Below are positions 8,562-18,140 of a DNA stretch of 64,000 bases, piece after piece. The translations under genes were made by a program, and so were the position numbers. Origin of the DNA: Clostridium collagenovorans DSM 3089 (GTDB taxonomy: Bacteria > Bacillota > Clostridia > Clostridiales > Clostridiaceae). The notes below the pieces were generated by a model that saw only the letters and a program-made list of their open reading frames with translations, was not told the DNA's origin and did not search any database. The stretch is taken from the NCBI RefSeq assembly GCF_900130005.1, contig NZ_FQXP01000005.1, forward strand, positions 242,244 through 306,243, read 5' to 3'. Position 1 is the first letter of the stretch; each line of letters starts with the position of its first letter.

Positions 8562-9950
8562 CTATTCCATATTTTTAGCTTTTTCTACAACATCCTCAAC
8601 TGTACCAGCAAACAAGAATGCACTTTCAGGAAGATCATCATACTTACCTTGTAGAATCTCTTTAAAGCTTCTTATTGTTTCCTTTATAGGTACAAATTTA
8701 CCTTGCATTCCTGTAAATTGTTCTGCAACTGTAAATGGTTGTGATAAGAATCTTTGAACCTTTCTCGCTCTATTAACTACAACTTTATCCTCTTCTGATA
8801 ATTCATCAACCCCTAAGATAGCTATTATATCTTGAAGTTCTTTATATCTTTCTAAAAGGTGTTTTACTTTAATAGCAACTTTATAGTGCTCTTCTCCAAC
8901 TATTCTTGGGTCTAATATTCTTGAAGTTGAATCCAATGGATCAACTGCTGGATATATACCAAGCTCAACAATTTCTCTTGATAGAACTGTTGTTGAATCT
9001 AAGTGAGTAAATGTTGTAGCTGGAGCTGGGTCTGTAAGGTCATCCGCTGGAACATATACCGCTTGAACAGAAGTTATTGATCCACTAGTTGTAGATGTAA
9101 TTCTTTCTTGTAATGCTCCCATCTCAGTTGCAAGTGTTGGTTGGTATCCAACAGCACTAGGAATTCTTCCTAATAATGCTGAAACCTCAGCACCTGCTTG
9201 TGTAAATCTAAAAATATTGTCTATAAATAATAGTACGTCCTGCCCTTGATCTCTAAAACACTCTGCCATTGTAAGACCAGTAAGTGCAACTCTCATTCTT
9301 CCTCCAGGTGGTTCATTCATTTGACCAAATACTAATGCAGTATTGTTTATAACCCCGGATTCTTTCATTTCATTATATAAGTCGTTACCTTCTCTAGTTC
9401 TCTCTCCAACTCCTGTGAAAACAGAAAGTCCACCATATTGTTTTGCAATATTGTTTATTAACTCTTGAATTAAAACAGTTTTACCAACACCAGCTCCTCC
9501 AAAAAGACCTATTTTTCCTCCCTTTGGATATGGTGCTAAAAGATCAATAACCTTTATACCAGTTTCAAACATTTCTGGTGCAACTGCTTGCTCTGCGAAT
9601 GTTGGTGCTGGTCTATGAATTGGGTAAGTTTTCTCAGTTTTTACCGGTCCTTCTTTGTCCATAGGTTTACCTAAAACATTGAATAATCTACCAAGAACTT
9701 CTTTTCCTACAGGTACACTTATTGGTTTGCCTGTATCTCTAGCAATTAACCCTCTTCTCAACCCCTCAGTTTGTTCAACAGCTATAGCTCTGACAATCTC
9801 ATCTCCTACGTGCTGTTCTACTTCTGCGGTTATAATTTTACCGTCTAATTCAATCTCAATAGCATTGTAAATATTAGGTAATCCAGCATCAAACTTAATG
9901 TCTAAAACAGGTCCTATTATTTGAATAACTTTACCTACTTTTTGTGACAT
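8562..9950 (-). CDS. atpD: ATP synthase beta subunit
   Basis: The catalytic F1 subunit, about 462 aa from the ATG at 9950. Walker A GGAGVGKTVL, the catalytic GERTREGNDLY, Walker B VLLFIDNIFRF and ALLGRIPSAVGYQPTLA are all intact. The upstream in-frame GTG at 9968 is rejected as start because GGAGGTGA overlaps it and is well placed for 9950. It sits between atpG and atpC. Confidence 0.97.
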   Translation of the reverse strand: MSQKVGKVIQIIGPVLDIKFDAGLPNIYNAIEIELDGKIITAEVEQHVGDEIVRAIAVEQTEGLRRGLIARDTGKPISVPVGKEVLGRLFNVLGKPMDKEGPVKTEKTYPIHRPAPTFAEQAVAPEMFETGIKVIDLLAPYPKGGKIGLFGGAGVGKTVLIQELINNIAKQYGGLSVFTGVGERTREGNDLYNEMKESGVINNTALVFGQMNEPPGGRMRVALTGLTMAECFRDQGQDVLLFIDNIFRFTQAGAEVSALLGRIPSAVGYQPTLATEMGALQERITSTTSGSITSVQAVYVPADDLTDPAPATTFTHLDSTTVLSREIVELGIYPAVDPLDSTSRILDPRIVGEEHYKVAIKVKHLLERYKELQDIIAILGVDELSEEDKVVVNRARKVQRFLSQPFTVAEQFTGMQGKFVPIKETIRSFKEILQGKYDDLPESAFLFAGTVEDVVEKAKNME

Positions 9951-9990
9951 AATTGCCTTCACCTCCACTGTATTTCTGTATTAACAGTGA

Positions 9991-10845
9991 TTAATGTTGT
10001 GCTTCAGCACCACTTACAATCTCTGTTATCTCCTGAGTAATAGCACTTTGTCTAATTCTATTATATTGAGTATGAAGCTTCTCAAGCATATCATTAGCAT
10101 TTCTAGTAGCACTGTCCATAGCTTCCATTCTATAAGCATGTTCACCAGCCTTTGAGCTTATTAAACAAGTTAAAAGAAGTGAAGATACGTAAGTTGTACT
10201 TACATTATCAAATATGCTATTTTCATCAGGTTCAAATTCTACATAATTATTTTCATCCTCATTACTATCTTCTATAGTAAAAGGTAGAATTTTTTTTATC
10301 GCAGCTTCTCTTCTAACTAATGACTTAGAATTACAGTAAACTATATATACTTCTCCTACTTCATTATTATCATAAAGCTCTAGACACTTTCTCATAACAA
10401 CATTAACATCTGTTAAAGATGGTAAGTCAGGTATTTCAACATATTCAGCTACAGTATCGACTCTATACTTTTTAAGCATAGTTCTTCCCTTTTGTCCCAT
10501 TGTTATTATTCTAGAGTGCTCTCTATCTTTTAAAACGAAAGACATAGCTTTGTTAATATTTGCTGCATTATATCCAGCACATAACCCTAAATCTGATGTT
10601 ACTATGATATATAATTTATTTTCACTTTTATTACCAAGAATATATTTGCTCTCTCCAGAATAACCTCTAATTATTCTTCCCATAGCTGTATCAAGACATT
10701 TATGATAATCATGTACTATATCCAATCTTGACTTGACCTTTCTATATTTAGAAGTAGCAACTAAATTCATGGCATTAGTTATTTTTTTTGTATTATTAAT
10801 AGATTTAATTCTCTTTTTTATAACAGCAAATCCTGTTGCAGACAT
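9991..10845 (-). CDS. atpG: ATP synthase gamma subunit
   Basis: The rotor shaft of F1, 284 aa. The N-terminal helix (IKKRIKSINNTKKITNAMNLV) and the C-terminal helix ending ITQEITEIVSGAEA are the conserved coiled-coil pair. The central GLCAGYNAAN motif is present. AGGAGGTG lies just before the ATG. It sits between atpA and atpD. Confidence 0.96.
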   Translation of the reverse strand: MSATGFAVIKKRIKSINNTKKITNAMNLVATSKYRKVKSRLDIVHDYHKCLDTAMGRIIRGYSGESKYILGNKSENKLYIIVTSDLGLCAGYNAANINKAMSFVLKDREHSRIITMGQKGRTMLKKYRVDTVAEYVEIPDLPSLTDVNVVMRKCLELYDNNEVGEVYIVYCNSKSLVRREAAIKKILPFTIEDSNEDENNYVEFEPDENSIFDNVSTTYVSSLLLTCLISSKAGEHAYRMEAMDSATRNANDMLEKLHTQYNRIRQSAITQEITEIVSGAEAQH

Positions 10846-10883
10846 ACTTTCACCTCCTATACATAACCGACTTCAAGGTGAAG

Positions 10884-12398
10884 CTATTGTGGTGCATTAA
10901 ATACAATCTTAAATTCTTCTACCGCACCCTTAATCTCATCTTCTAGTTCAGGAGTAAGTTTCTTTTCAGTAGCAATAGTTTTTAAAGCATCTCTATGATA
11001 AGTTTTCATATATTCAAGGAACTTTCTTTCAAAAGCCCTGATTGCTCTTACTTCAATATCTGCTAAAAAGTCATTTACAGCAACATATAAAATCACTACT
11101 TGTTCTTCTACATTCATAGGTTTATATTGGTCTTGCTTTAATATTTCTATTAATCTCTTACCTTTTTCAAGTCTCTTTAATGAGTCTTTATCTAGGTCTG
11201 AACCAAATTGAGCAAATGCTGCAAGCTCTCTATATTGTGCAAGTTCAAGTCTTAAAGTACCTGTAACTTGTTTCATAGCCTTAGTTTGAGCACTTCCTCC
11301 AACCCTTGAAACTGAAATCCCTGCATTAATAGCTGGTTTTTGTCCTGAGTGGAATAGTTCAGTTTCTAAGAATATTTGACCATCAGTTATAGAAATAACA
11401 TTAGTTGGTATATAAGCTGTAACATCTCCTGCAAGAGTTTCTATAATTGGAAGAGCTGTTAAAGATCCTCCTCCTAACTCATTAGAAAGCTTAGCTGCTC
11501 TTTCAAGCAATCTAGAGTGTAAATAGAATACATCTCCTGGGTAAGCTTCTCTGCCTGGTGGTCTACGAAGTAATAATGACATTGTTCTATAAGCAACTGC
11601 ATGTTTAGATAAATCATCATAGATGATTAATACATCTTTACCTTTATACATGAAGTACTCACCCATACTACAACCTGCATATGGAGCAATAAATTGTAGT
11701 GGTGCTGTATCTGATGCCGTTGATGAAACAACTATTGTATAATCCATAGCGCCCATTTCTTGAAGTGTATTCACAATTTGAGCAACTGTAGATTGTTTCT
11801 GTCCTATAGCAACATAAATACAAACAATATCTTTATCCTTCTGATTTAGTATTGTGTCTATAACTATAGCAGTCTTACCTATTTGTCTATCTCCGATTAT
11901 TAACTCTCTTTGACCCTTACCAATAGGTACCATAGAGTCTATAGCTTTTATACCAGTCTGAAGTGGTTCTTTAACAGACTGTCTATCTATAACCCCTGGA
12001 GCTGCTGTTTCTATCGGTCTTCTTTCTGTAGTTCTTACTTTGCCTTTACCATCAATTGGAATACCTAAAGGGTTTACTACTCTCCCTATAAGGTCTTCAC
12101 CAACTGGTACATCAACAAGTTTAAAACATCTTTTAACGACGTCGCCTTCCTTGATTCCTTCTTCTGGACCAAGTAAAACGCATCCGACGTTATCTTGCTC
12201 AAGGTTTAAGGCCATACCATAAACATTGTTTGGAAACTCTAAAAGTTCACCTTCCATACAATTGTCTAAACCGTAAACCCTTGCAATACCATCACCTATT
12301 TGAATAATAGTTCCTGAATCTACTGTTTCTATTTTTGTTTGGTATTTCTCTATTTCCTTTTTTATAATAGAAGTTATTTCTTCAGGTTTTACGTGCAT
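10884..12398 (-). CDS. atpA: ATP synthase alpha subunit
   Basis: The non-catalytic nucleotide-binding F1 subunit, 504 aa from ATG 12398 (MHVKPEEIT). Walker A GDRQIGKTAIVID and the arginine-finger region ISVSRVGGSAQ are present. The upstream start at 12422 is disfavoured because AGAGGTGG lies 5 nt before 12398. It follows atpH closely. Confidence 0.97.
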   Translation of the reverse strand: MHVKPEEITSIIKKEIEKYQTKIETVDSGTIIQIGDGIARVYGLDNCMEGELLEFPNNVYGMALNLEQDNVGCVLLGPEEGIKEGDVVKRCFKLVDVPVGEDLIGRVVNPLGIPIDGKGKVRTTERRPIETAAPGVIDRQSVKEPLQTGIKAIDSMVPIGKGQRELIIGDRQIGKTAIVIDTILNQKDKDIVCIYVAIGQKQSTVAQIVNTLQEMGAMDYTIVVSSTASDTAPLQFIAPYAGCSMGEYFMYKGKDVLIIYDDLSKHAVAYRTMSLLLRRPPGREAYPGDVFYLHSRLLERAAKLSNELGGGSLTALPIIETLAGDVTAYIPTNVISITDGQIFLETELFHSGQKPAINAGISVSRVGGSAQTKAMKQVTGTLRLELAQYRELAAFAQFGSDLDKDSLKRLEKGKRLIEILKQDQYKPMNVEEQVVILYVAVNDFLADIEVRAIRAFERKFLEYMKTYHRDALKTIATEKKLTPELEDEIKGAVEEFKIVFNAPQ

Positions 12399-12414
12399 AC
12401 TTGCCACCTCTTTT

Positions 12415-12948
12415 CTAGTCAAGCATCAATTTTTTCATTTCTTTAAGCCTGTTCTTAATTGTCCCATCAATAACATCATTATTTATCTTTATACAAACGC
12501 CTCCAAGGACGCTTTTATCGATATGTTCTTCTAATATAATATTTTTTTCGTATTTTTTCTTTAGCTTCTCAATTAATGTTGTTTTTTCTTCATCATTAAG
12601 TGGAACTACTGTAATAATCTCTGCCTTTAAAGTATCAATACTCTCCAAGTAGATTTTTTCCATCTCTCTTAGTTTTTCTTTTAAATAAAGAATTCTGTCT
12701 TTATCTATTAAAATTAATAAGAATGATAGAAGTTCATCATCTACTTTATCTTTAAAAATTCTAGTAAAGATTTGTTTCTTTTGTCCAGTTCCAATTTGAG
12801 GATGCTTAATTACCTTTTGAAAGTCCTTGTCATTTTCAATGAAATCAACAATTTCTCTTAAATCTTGTAAATACTCCTCAACTTTTCCCTTACTCTCGGC
12901 AACCTTAAACAGTGCTAAAGCATATCTTTTATCTAAATATTCATACAT
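12415..12948 (-). CDS. atpH: ATP synthase delta subunit
   Basis: The peripheral-stalk connector between F1 and b, 177 aa. The family pattern YALALFKVAESKG at the N-terminus and the C-terminal DKSVLGGVCIKINNDVIDGTIKNRL are clear. Its ATG overlaps the atpF stop (TAATG), implying translational coupling. Confidence 0.95.
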   Translation of the reverse strand: MYEYLDKRYALALFKVAESKGKVEEYLQDLREIVDFIENDKDFQKVIKHPQIGTGQKKQIFTRIFKDKVDDELLSFLLILIDKDRILYLKEKLREMEKIYLESIDTLKAEIITVVPLNDEEKTTLIEKLKKKYEKNIILEEHIDKSVLGGVCIKINNDVIDGTIKNRLKEMKKLMLD

Positions 12949-13433
12949 TAGTCATTACCTACCTCTGAAATAAATTCATCGATAATCTCTGTATAAACTT
13001 CACGCTCAATATTTTTTGCTAATACCTTTTTAGTAAGCATCATAGATAAATCTACAACACGATCCTTAATATCAGCTTGAGCTCTTTCCATTTCTCTCTT
13101 AGCATCTAATCTAGCTCTTTCTCTAATCTTATCTGCCTCAATTTTAGCATCTCCAACTATATCATCATATACGGATTCTGCTTTAAGTTTATATTGATTA
13201 ACTAACTCATTCCCATCCTTTTTAATTTTAATTAGCTTTTCAGTGCTTTCCTTTTCACGATTTGTCGCTAAAGACAGCTTATCTTCTGCGTTACTATACA
13301 TATCCTTAACTTCATCTTGTCTTGAAGTTATTAAATCAATAACTGGTTTAAATAGTATACGCCTTAAAATTAAGTAAAGAACCGCAAAGTTAGCCATGGC
13401 GAAGATAATTTTACTTACTGTAATTTCACCCAC
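12948..13433 (-). CDS. atpF: ATP synthase b subunit
   Basis: The peripheral stalk, 161 aa: one N-terminal membrane helix (about 8-27) then a long charged coiled coil. The start is GTG at 13433, since GGGAG lies 9 nt upstream and no in-frame ATG is nearer. The stop overlaps the atpH start. Confidence 0.94.
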   Translation of the reverse strand: MGEITVSKIIFAMANFAVLYLILRRILFKPVIDLITSRQDEVKDMYSNAEDKLSLATNREKESTEKLIKIKKDGNELVNQYKLKAESVYDDIVGDAKIEADKIRERARLDAKREMERAQADIKDRVVDLSMMLTKKVLAKNIEREVYTEIIDEFISEVGND

Positions 13434-13466
13434 TTTATACAGCTCCCTTCAGCCTATGATATTTTT

Positions 13467-13709
13467 TTATTTTACTCCTACAAAGATAAGTAAAATTGAA
13501 ACTAGTAATCCATAAATAGCTGTTGCCTCTGAAAGTGCTCCCCCAACTATTAATGCTGACATTATTTTACCACTTGCCTCTGGTTGTCTTGCTATACTTT
13601 CTACAGCTTTTCCTGTAGCGTTACCAGTACCAAGACCTCCTCCTATACAAGCTAATGCTGCTAATCCAGCTCCAAGTGCAGTCATTCCTAAAACAAACTC
13701 TTGACCCAT
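13467..13709 (-). CDS. atpE: ATP synthase c subunit (rotor ring)
   Basis: An 80-aa two-helix hairpin from ATG 13709 (AAGGAGG upstream; the longer TTG frame is rejected). The ion-carrying carboxylate is Glu61 in GGALSEATAIYG and the polar loop is RQPE. The helix-1 position that is Gln in sodium-binding c subunits is Thr28, and the Ser next to the Glu is Ala62, so proton coupling is more likely than sodium coupling. That is inference from known sodium-site ligands. Confidence 0.96.
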   Translation of the reverse strand: MGQEFVLGMTALGAGLAALACIGGGLGTGNATGKAVESIARQPEASGKIMSALIVGGALSEATAIYGLLVSILLIFVGVK

Positions 13710-13782
13710 AGTTTTGTCCTCCTTCAATTTATACTTTTTACTAAATTACTTTTCTTAAAATTGTAATATCCAAATACTAATT

Positions 13783-14460
13783 TTAGTGTTCAGATATAAT
13801 TTTTATATTTATCATAGTAAGCATTACAAAGATAACCATTTGCAATGTACCATCAAATATATCAAAGTAAGCATGTAGTGCTATAGGCACACCAAATTGT
13901 GCAAAAATACTTATATGAGCCAATGCCTCATATAATAAATCCATTACCATAGTAGCGGCAAACATATTACCAAATAATCTTAGTGCTAATGAAAGTGGAA
14001 AAACAAACCTCTCCATTATATTTATTGGTAATAGTACTGCTATAGGTTTTGCATACCCTCCAAAATAGTGTAATATACCTATCTTTTTAATGGTATACGC
14101 TTGAATAACTATAAAACTTATTAAACCTAATCCAAAAGCTACTGAAAAATCAGTTGTTGGTGGTGATATACCAAATAGGCCTATTAAGTTCAAGGAACCT
14201 AAATAAATTGCTAATGTTCCTATAAAAGGAGCAAAGCTAAAATAGTTCCCACCCATATTTTCTTTTATTACACCGTGTAGCTTAACTATAAATAACTCTA
14301 ATACCGATTGTTTTTTATCGGGAAACTTTTTCAAGTTCTTAGTTAAGTAAAATGCAACTCCTATGATTAATAATGATACAACTACTTGAAGTAACATACT
14401 CAGTGTAATATGGATGTTCATTCCTTTGAAAGCGAAGCTCCAAATAACTAAATCTTCCAT
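13783..14460 (-). CDS. atpB: ATP synthase a subunit
   Basis: The Fo stator channel, about 225 aa from ATG 14460 (AAGGTG 6 nt upstream), with five or six membrane helices. The essential Arg is R161 in LALRLFGNMFA. The conserved block SPPTTDFSVAFGL is present. It lies between atpI and atpE. Confidence 0.96.
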   Translation of the reverse strand: MEDLVIWSFAFKGMNIHITLSMLLQVVVSLLIIGVAFYLTKNLKKFPDKKQSVLELFIVKLHGVIKENMGGNYFSFAPFIGTLAIYLGSLNLIGLFGISPPTTDFSVAFGLGLISFIVIQAYTIKKIGILHYFGGYAKPIAVLLPINIMERFVFPLSLALRLFGNMFAATMVMDLLYEALAHISIFAQFGVPIALHAYFDIFDGTLQMVIFVMLTMINIKIISEH

Positions 14461-14483
14461 TAACAACACCTTCTTTTAACTTT

Positions 14484-14843
14484 TTACTTATTAGTCAACC
14501 CATATGTCAGCATCCCTAAAAAGTGAGATGAATATCCAAACACATAAGGTATTATATTATATGGATTTACTATAACAGCTTTATAACCTATAAATGCTGC
14601 AAAGAAAACCCTTAAAAACATCCCCCCTATTAAAAGTAAAGAGTTCTTGGCGGCTCCCGACAAAGATAAGTTAACAATAACACTATTTATAATAAAATTA
14701 AATATTGCTACAGCACAGCCGCTTAAGAAAACTAAAGCATACTGTTTAGTGCTTAATGCTGCTATAATAACAGATATTATTATAGCAATTAGAAAATTAT
14801 TCATAATTATTTTTTTCATCATAAACTTCACTTCGTCATTCAA
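14484..14843 (-). CDS. atpI: AtpI-like ATP synthase assembly protein
   Basis: A small membrane protein of 119 aa with four predicted helices, first in the operon. The family helps assemble the c ring and may transport magnesium, but sequence conservation is weak, so the call leans on position. Start is TTG 14843, with GGAGGG 7 nt upstream; an ATG at 14839 is out of frame. Confidence 0.82.
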   Translation of the reverse strand: MNDEVKFMMKKIIMNNFLIAIIISVIIAALSTKQYALVFLSGCAVAIFNFIINSVIVNLSLSGAAKNSLLLIGGMFLRVFFAAFIGYKAVIVNPYNIIPYVFGYSSHFLGMLTYGLTNK

Positions 14844-15714
14844 CTGTTAACCCTCCAGAGTTGACTCAAATTACTTAATATATTATAGTCCCGGGAATTT
14901 TATAAATAAAACCCTATATTCTCCTGTATTTTTCTTTATATAAGAGAAAAAATTAATAGGACAAGTTTGCCTCTTAATTAATCTACCTAACTCTTTTTTT
15001 CTTCAATTTCCTACTTTTAGAATTAATTTATTTTTTTAACTATCATTTATCTGAAAAAAAATGTTAACAATTAATAAACTTTATTTATTCTCTTGACTTT
15101 TTTTCCATTTAAGATACAGGTGTAAAGATACCAAACGGCTTAATTTCAATAATTATAGAATACAAAAGACTTCCTTAACAAATTATCAATCTTTTTACTT
15201 ATTATAGTTCAATTTTTCTAAAAAATGAATATATTTTTTTCATTATATTCATTTTTCGTAAAGTTTTTTTTAATTCTTTTGTATTTTTTAAGCTTTTTAA
15301 TAATTTCTCAATAATTTATGTTTAAAAACACCATTTTTATTCCTTACATTATTGTAAATAATGGATATACATATTGTATTTTTTATCACTTTTAATGTTA
15401 CCTATGTACCTCTTATAATATTAACATTTACCTTAAGCATTGATTTTTCTAAGTTTATAATGATTTCCTTATATATTTAATCATAAAAACTAATACATAA
15501 TTTATATATTACATTAATTTTGCAACAAAGTTTCTATTTTCTTTCATAGAATCTTATCTAATTTTAACTTTTAGTACTGAATTTTCAGAAATACATCCTT
15601 TAAGCACACTATTTCTACTTTTATTATCTATTTATTTTATTTTTTTATACATTATTATCTCAATATATATTATAATATTAAGATGTTTAAATTAAGAAGA
15701 AAGGATACTTACCT
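14844..15714. other. 871-bp intergenic region between the atp operon and rluF
   Basis: Very AT-rich and without a plausible ORF. The only promoter-like pair I can offer for the atp operon is TTGTCC (14964-14959) and TATAAA (14940-14935) on the minus strand, 18 nt apart. I saw no convincing structured RNA, although the length is unusual for this compact window. Confidence 0.4.
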
Positions 15715-16578
15715 ATGAGATTAAATAAATTTATTAGTGAAACTGGTATTTGTTCTAGAAGAGAAGCTGATAAACTTATATCAGATGGAAAAGTTAAGAT
15801 AAATGGTAAACTAGCTACACTTGGCTCTGATGTCCAAGACTCTGATATTGTACTAGTAAATAATAAACCTTTAAAAGCTCGCGAGAAACTTGTATATATG
15901 GCATTTAATAAGCCTGTTGGTATTACCTGTACAACCGAACATAAAGTTAAAGATAATATAGTGGACTATATAAATTATCCTCAAAGAATTTTCCCAATAG
16001 GTAGATTAGATAAACCTTCAGAAGGTTTAATATTTCTAACTAACGATGGAGACATTGTAAATAAAATTCTACGAGCTGGCAATAACCATGAAAAGGAATA
16101 CATAGTTACAGTAGATAAACCAATAACACCTGACTTCATAAAAAAAATGGGTAATGGTGTTCCCATATTAGAAACTATAACTAAAAAATGTTTTATTTCA
16201 AAAGAAAGCAAGTTTGTATTTCGAATAATTTTAACTCAAGGTTTAAATAGACAAATTAGACGAATGTGTGAATATCTAGGTTATAATGTTATAAAACTTA
16301 AACGAACTCGTATTATGAATATAACCTTAGATGGAATAGCCTTAGGAAAATGGCGTTATCTAACCCCTAAAGAGCTATCTGTTATAAATGATATGGTCAA
16401 GGATTCAGATAAAACAGAAACTGCTTCTATTTCTGAAAACTCAACAAAAAAAACTACATCAAAACACTCTTCAGTAGCTTATAGTAAATCTAAAACTACC
16501 TATAAGAAAAAAACTTCTACTAATTTTAAACCTAAGAAGAAGCAAACTACCACGTTTAAATCTTCAAAGCAAAAGTAA
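15715..16578 (+). CDS. rluF: 23S rRNA pseudouridine synthase, RluF type
   Basis: Isomerises a uridine in 23S rRNA. At 287 aa it has an N-terminal S4 RNA-binding domain (MRLNKFISETGICSRREADK) and the RluE/RluF catalytic domain with Asp in PIGRLDKPSEGLIFLTN. The motif LNRQIRRMCEYLGYNV and RTRIMNITLDGIALGKWRYL favour RluF over RluB. A C-terminal tail of about 55 residues, rich in Lys, Ser and Thr, is disordered-looking and longer than the core needs. Start ATG has AGAAAGGA upstream. Confidence 0.9.
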   Translation: MRLNKFISETGICSRREADKLISDGKVKINGKLATLGSDVQDSDIVLVNNKPLKAREKLVYMAFNKPVGITCTTEHKVKDNIVDYINYPQRIFPIGRLDKPSEGLIFLTNDGDIVNKILRAGNNHEKEYIVTVDKPITPDFIKKMGNGVPILETITKKCFISKESKFVFRIILTQGLNRQIRRMCEYLGYNVIKLKRTRIMNITLDGIALGKWRYLTPKELSVINDMVKDSDKTETASISENSTKKTTSKHSSVAYSKSKTTYKKKTSTNFKPKKKQTTTFKSSKQK

Positions 16579-16611
16579 ACTAAACTTTAACATTATTTTA
16601 TTCTTATATAT

Positions 16612-16650
16612 AAAAGAGGTTTAAGAATTTTAAATTCTTAAACCTCTTTT
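16612..16650. terminator. bidirectional terminator between rluF and upp
   Basis: A nearly perfect 18-19-bp stem (AAAAGAGGTTTAAGAATTT with its complement) lies between convergent genes, with A and T tracts on both sides. Confidence 0.9.
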
Positions 16651-16690
16651 ATACTATTTATTTCTACTTTTAATTATAATAAAGCAATAC

Positions 16691-17320
16691 TTATTTTGTT
16701 CCGAATAATCTATCTCCAGCATCACCTAATCCAGGAACAATATATCCATTTTCATTTAATTTTTCATCTACAGATCCAACATATATGTCAACATCTGGGT
16801 GAGCATTCATAACAGCTTTTACACCTTCTGGTGAAGATATTAAGCACATTAGTCTTATATTGTTAGCCCCTCTTTTTTTCAAAGCATCAATTGCATCAAT
16901 AGCAGATCCGCCTGTAGCTAACATAGGGTCAGTTACAATTATGTATCTTTCACTTATATCTTGTGGTAACTTACAGAAATATTCTACCGGTTGAAGAGTT
17001 TCTTCATCTCTATACATACCAATATGTCCAACTTTAGCAGCTGGTATTAATTTTAACATTCCATCTACCATTCCTAATCCAGCTCTTAAAATAGGAACTA
17101 TAGCTAGCTTCTTACCTGCAAGCATTTTGCACTTAGTTGTACATATAGGTGTTTCTATCTCCACCTCTTCTGTTTGTAGATCTCTTGTTACCTCATACGC
17201 CATTAACATTGCTACTTCTTCCACTAAGTCTCTAAAGTCTTTAGAACCTGTGTTTTTATCCCTGATAAAGGCTAATTTGTGTAATATTAATGGATGTGCT
17301 ATTTGCGTTACTTTACTCAT
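16691..17320 (-). CDS. upp: uracil phosphoribosyltransferase
   Basis: Converts uracil and PRPP to UMP, the pyrimidine salvage step. It is 209 aa from ATG 17320 (AGGAGGAG upstream), the usual length; the extension to 17341 lacks an SD. The PRPP loop VTDPMLATGGSA (about 127-138) and the C-terminal uracil-binding PGLGDAGDRLFGTK are intact. It lies downstream of rpiB in the cluster that typically precedes the atp operon in clostridia. Confidence 0.97.
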   Translation of the reverse strand: MSKVTQIAHPLILHKLAFIRDKNTGSKDFRDLVEEVAMLMAYEVTRDLQTEEVEIETPICTTKCKMLAGKKLAIVPILRAGLGMVDGMLKLIPAAKVGHIGMYRDEETLQPVEYFCKLPQDISERYIIVTDPMLATGGSAIDAIDALKKRGANNIRLMCLISSPEGVKAVMNAHPDVDIYVGSVDEKLNENGYIVPGLGDAGDRLFGTK

Positions 17321-17421
17321 TTTTCTCCTCCTAAACTTCAAAACCTATGTGTATTATAAACACTGATTACTTTCAGTATTTTTAGCATAAAATATTAACT
17401 AAATTTTCTTTAAGGTATAGA

Positions 17422-17871
17422 TTATTTTGAGTATTTTTTTTCAATTTCTGAAATCTTATTAACTCTATTTTCATGTCTTCCACCCTCAAATTCAGCTGAT
17501 AAGAATGTATCTACTATGTCAATAGCTAATCCTTGACCTACAACTCTTTCCCCTAAGGCAAGTATATTAGCATTGTTATGTTCTCTTGTTGCATGTGCAC
17601 TGAAAGTATCTGAACATAATGCTGCTCTAACTCCTGGAACCTTATTCGCTGATATACTTATTCCTATACCAGTACCACATACTAATATTCCAAAATCAAA
17701 GTTTTTAGCTGCTACTTCCTCTGCAACTCTTAAAGCATATTCTGGATAATCACATGAATCTGAAGTATATGTGCCAAAATCTTTTACTTCTATTCCTTTA
17801 GATTCTAAATGCTTAATTATAGCATTTTTTAAGTTTAATCCTCCGTGATCACAACCAAGTGCAATTTTCAT
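17422..17871 (-). CDS. rpiB: ribose-5-phosphate isomerase B
   Basis: Interconverts ribose-5-phosphate and ribulose-5-phosphate. The 149 aa from ATG 17871 (GGAGGG upstream) include CDHGGLNLK and the active-site Cys in LVCGTGIGISISANK, followed by RAALCSD. RpiB/LacAB family. It sits between tsaC-like and upp. Confidence 0.95.
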   Translation of the reverse strand: MKIALGCDHGGLNLKNAIIKHLESKGIEVKDFGTYTSDSCDYPEYALRVAEEVAAKNFDFGILVCGTGIGISISANKVPGVRAALCSDTFSAHATREHNNANILALGERVVGQGLAIDIVDTFLSAEFEGGRHENRVNKISEIEKKYSK

Positions 17872-17967
17872 AAATAATCCCTCCAACTTTTATATTATCT
17901 TTATTTATAAATACATTAACTTTGCTTCCTATATTTTAAGTAAGCTATAAATAAATATACTTTTTTA

Positions 17968-18010
17968 TAAAAAAAGAAGATAAAAGCCCAACACCCAACC
18001 TCTATCTTCT
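17968..18010 (-). terminator. terminator after the tsaC-like gene
   Basis: AGAAGATA (17975-17982) pairs with TATCTTCT (18003-18010) around a 20-nt loop; T-rich DNA follows on the minus strand. Confidence 0.7.
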
Positions 18011-18140
18011 CCTTATCATACTATATTAACTTTATCTTTATATACCACTTGAATAAATACATATTTTTACTTTTCTAACCTTGTATTTTAGGAAAGCTTA
18101 TTTTAGGTAAAATTTTTTTGTTTAGTCATCCATAAACAGA

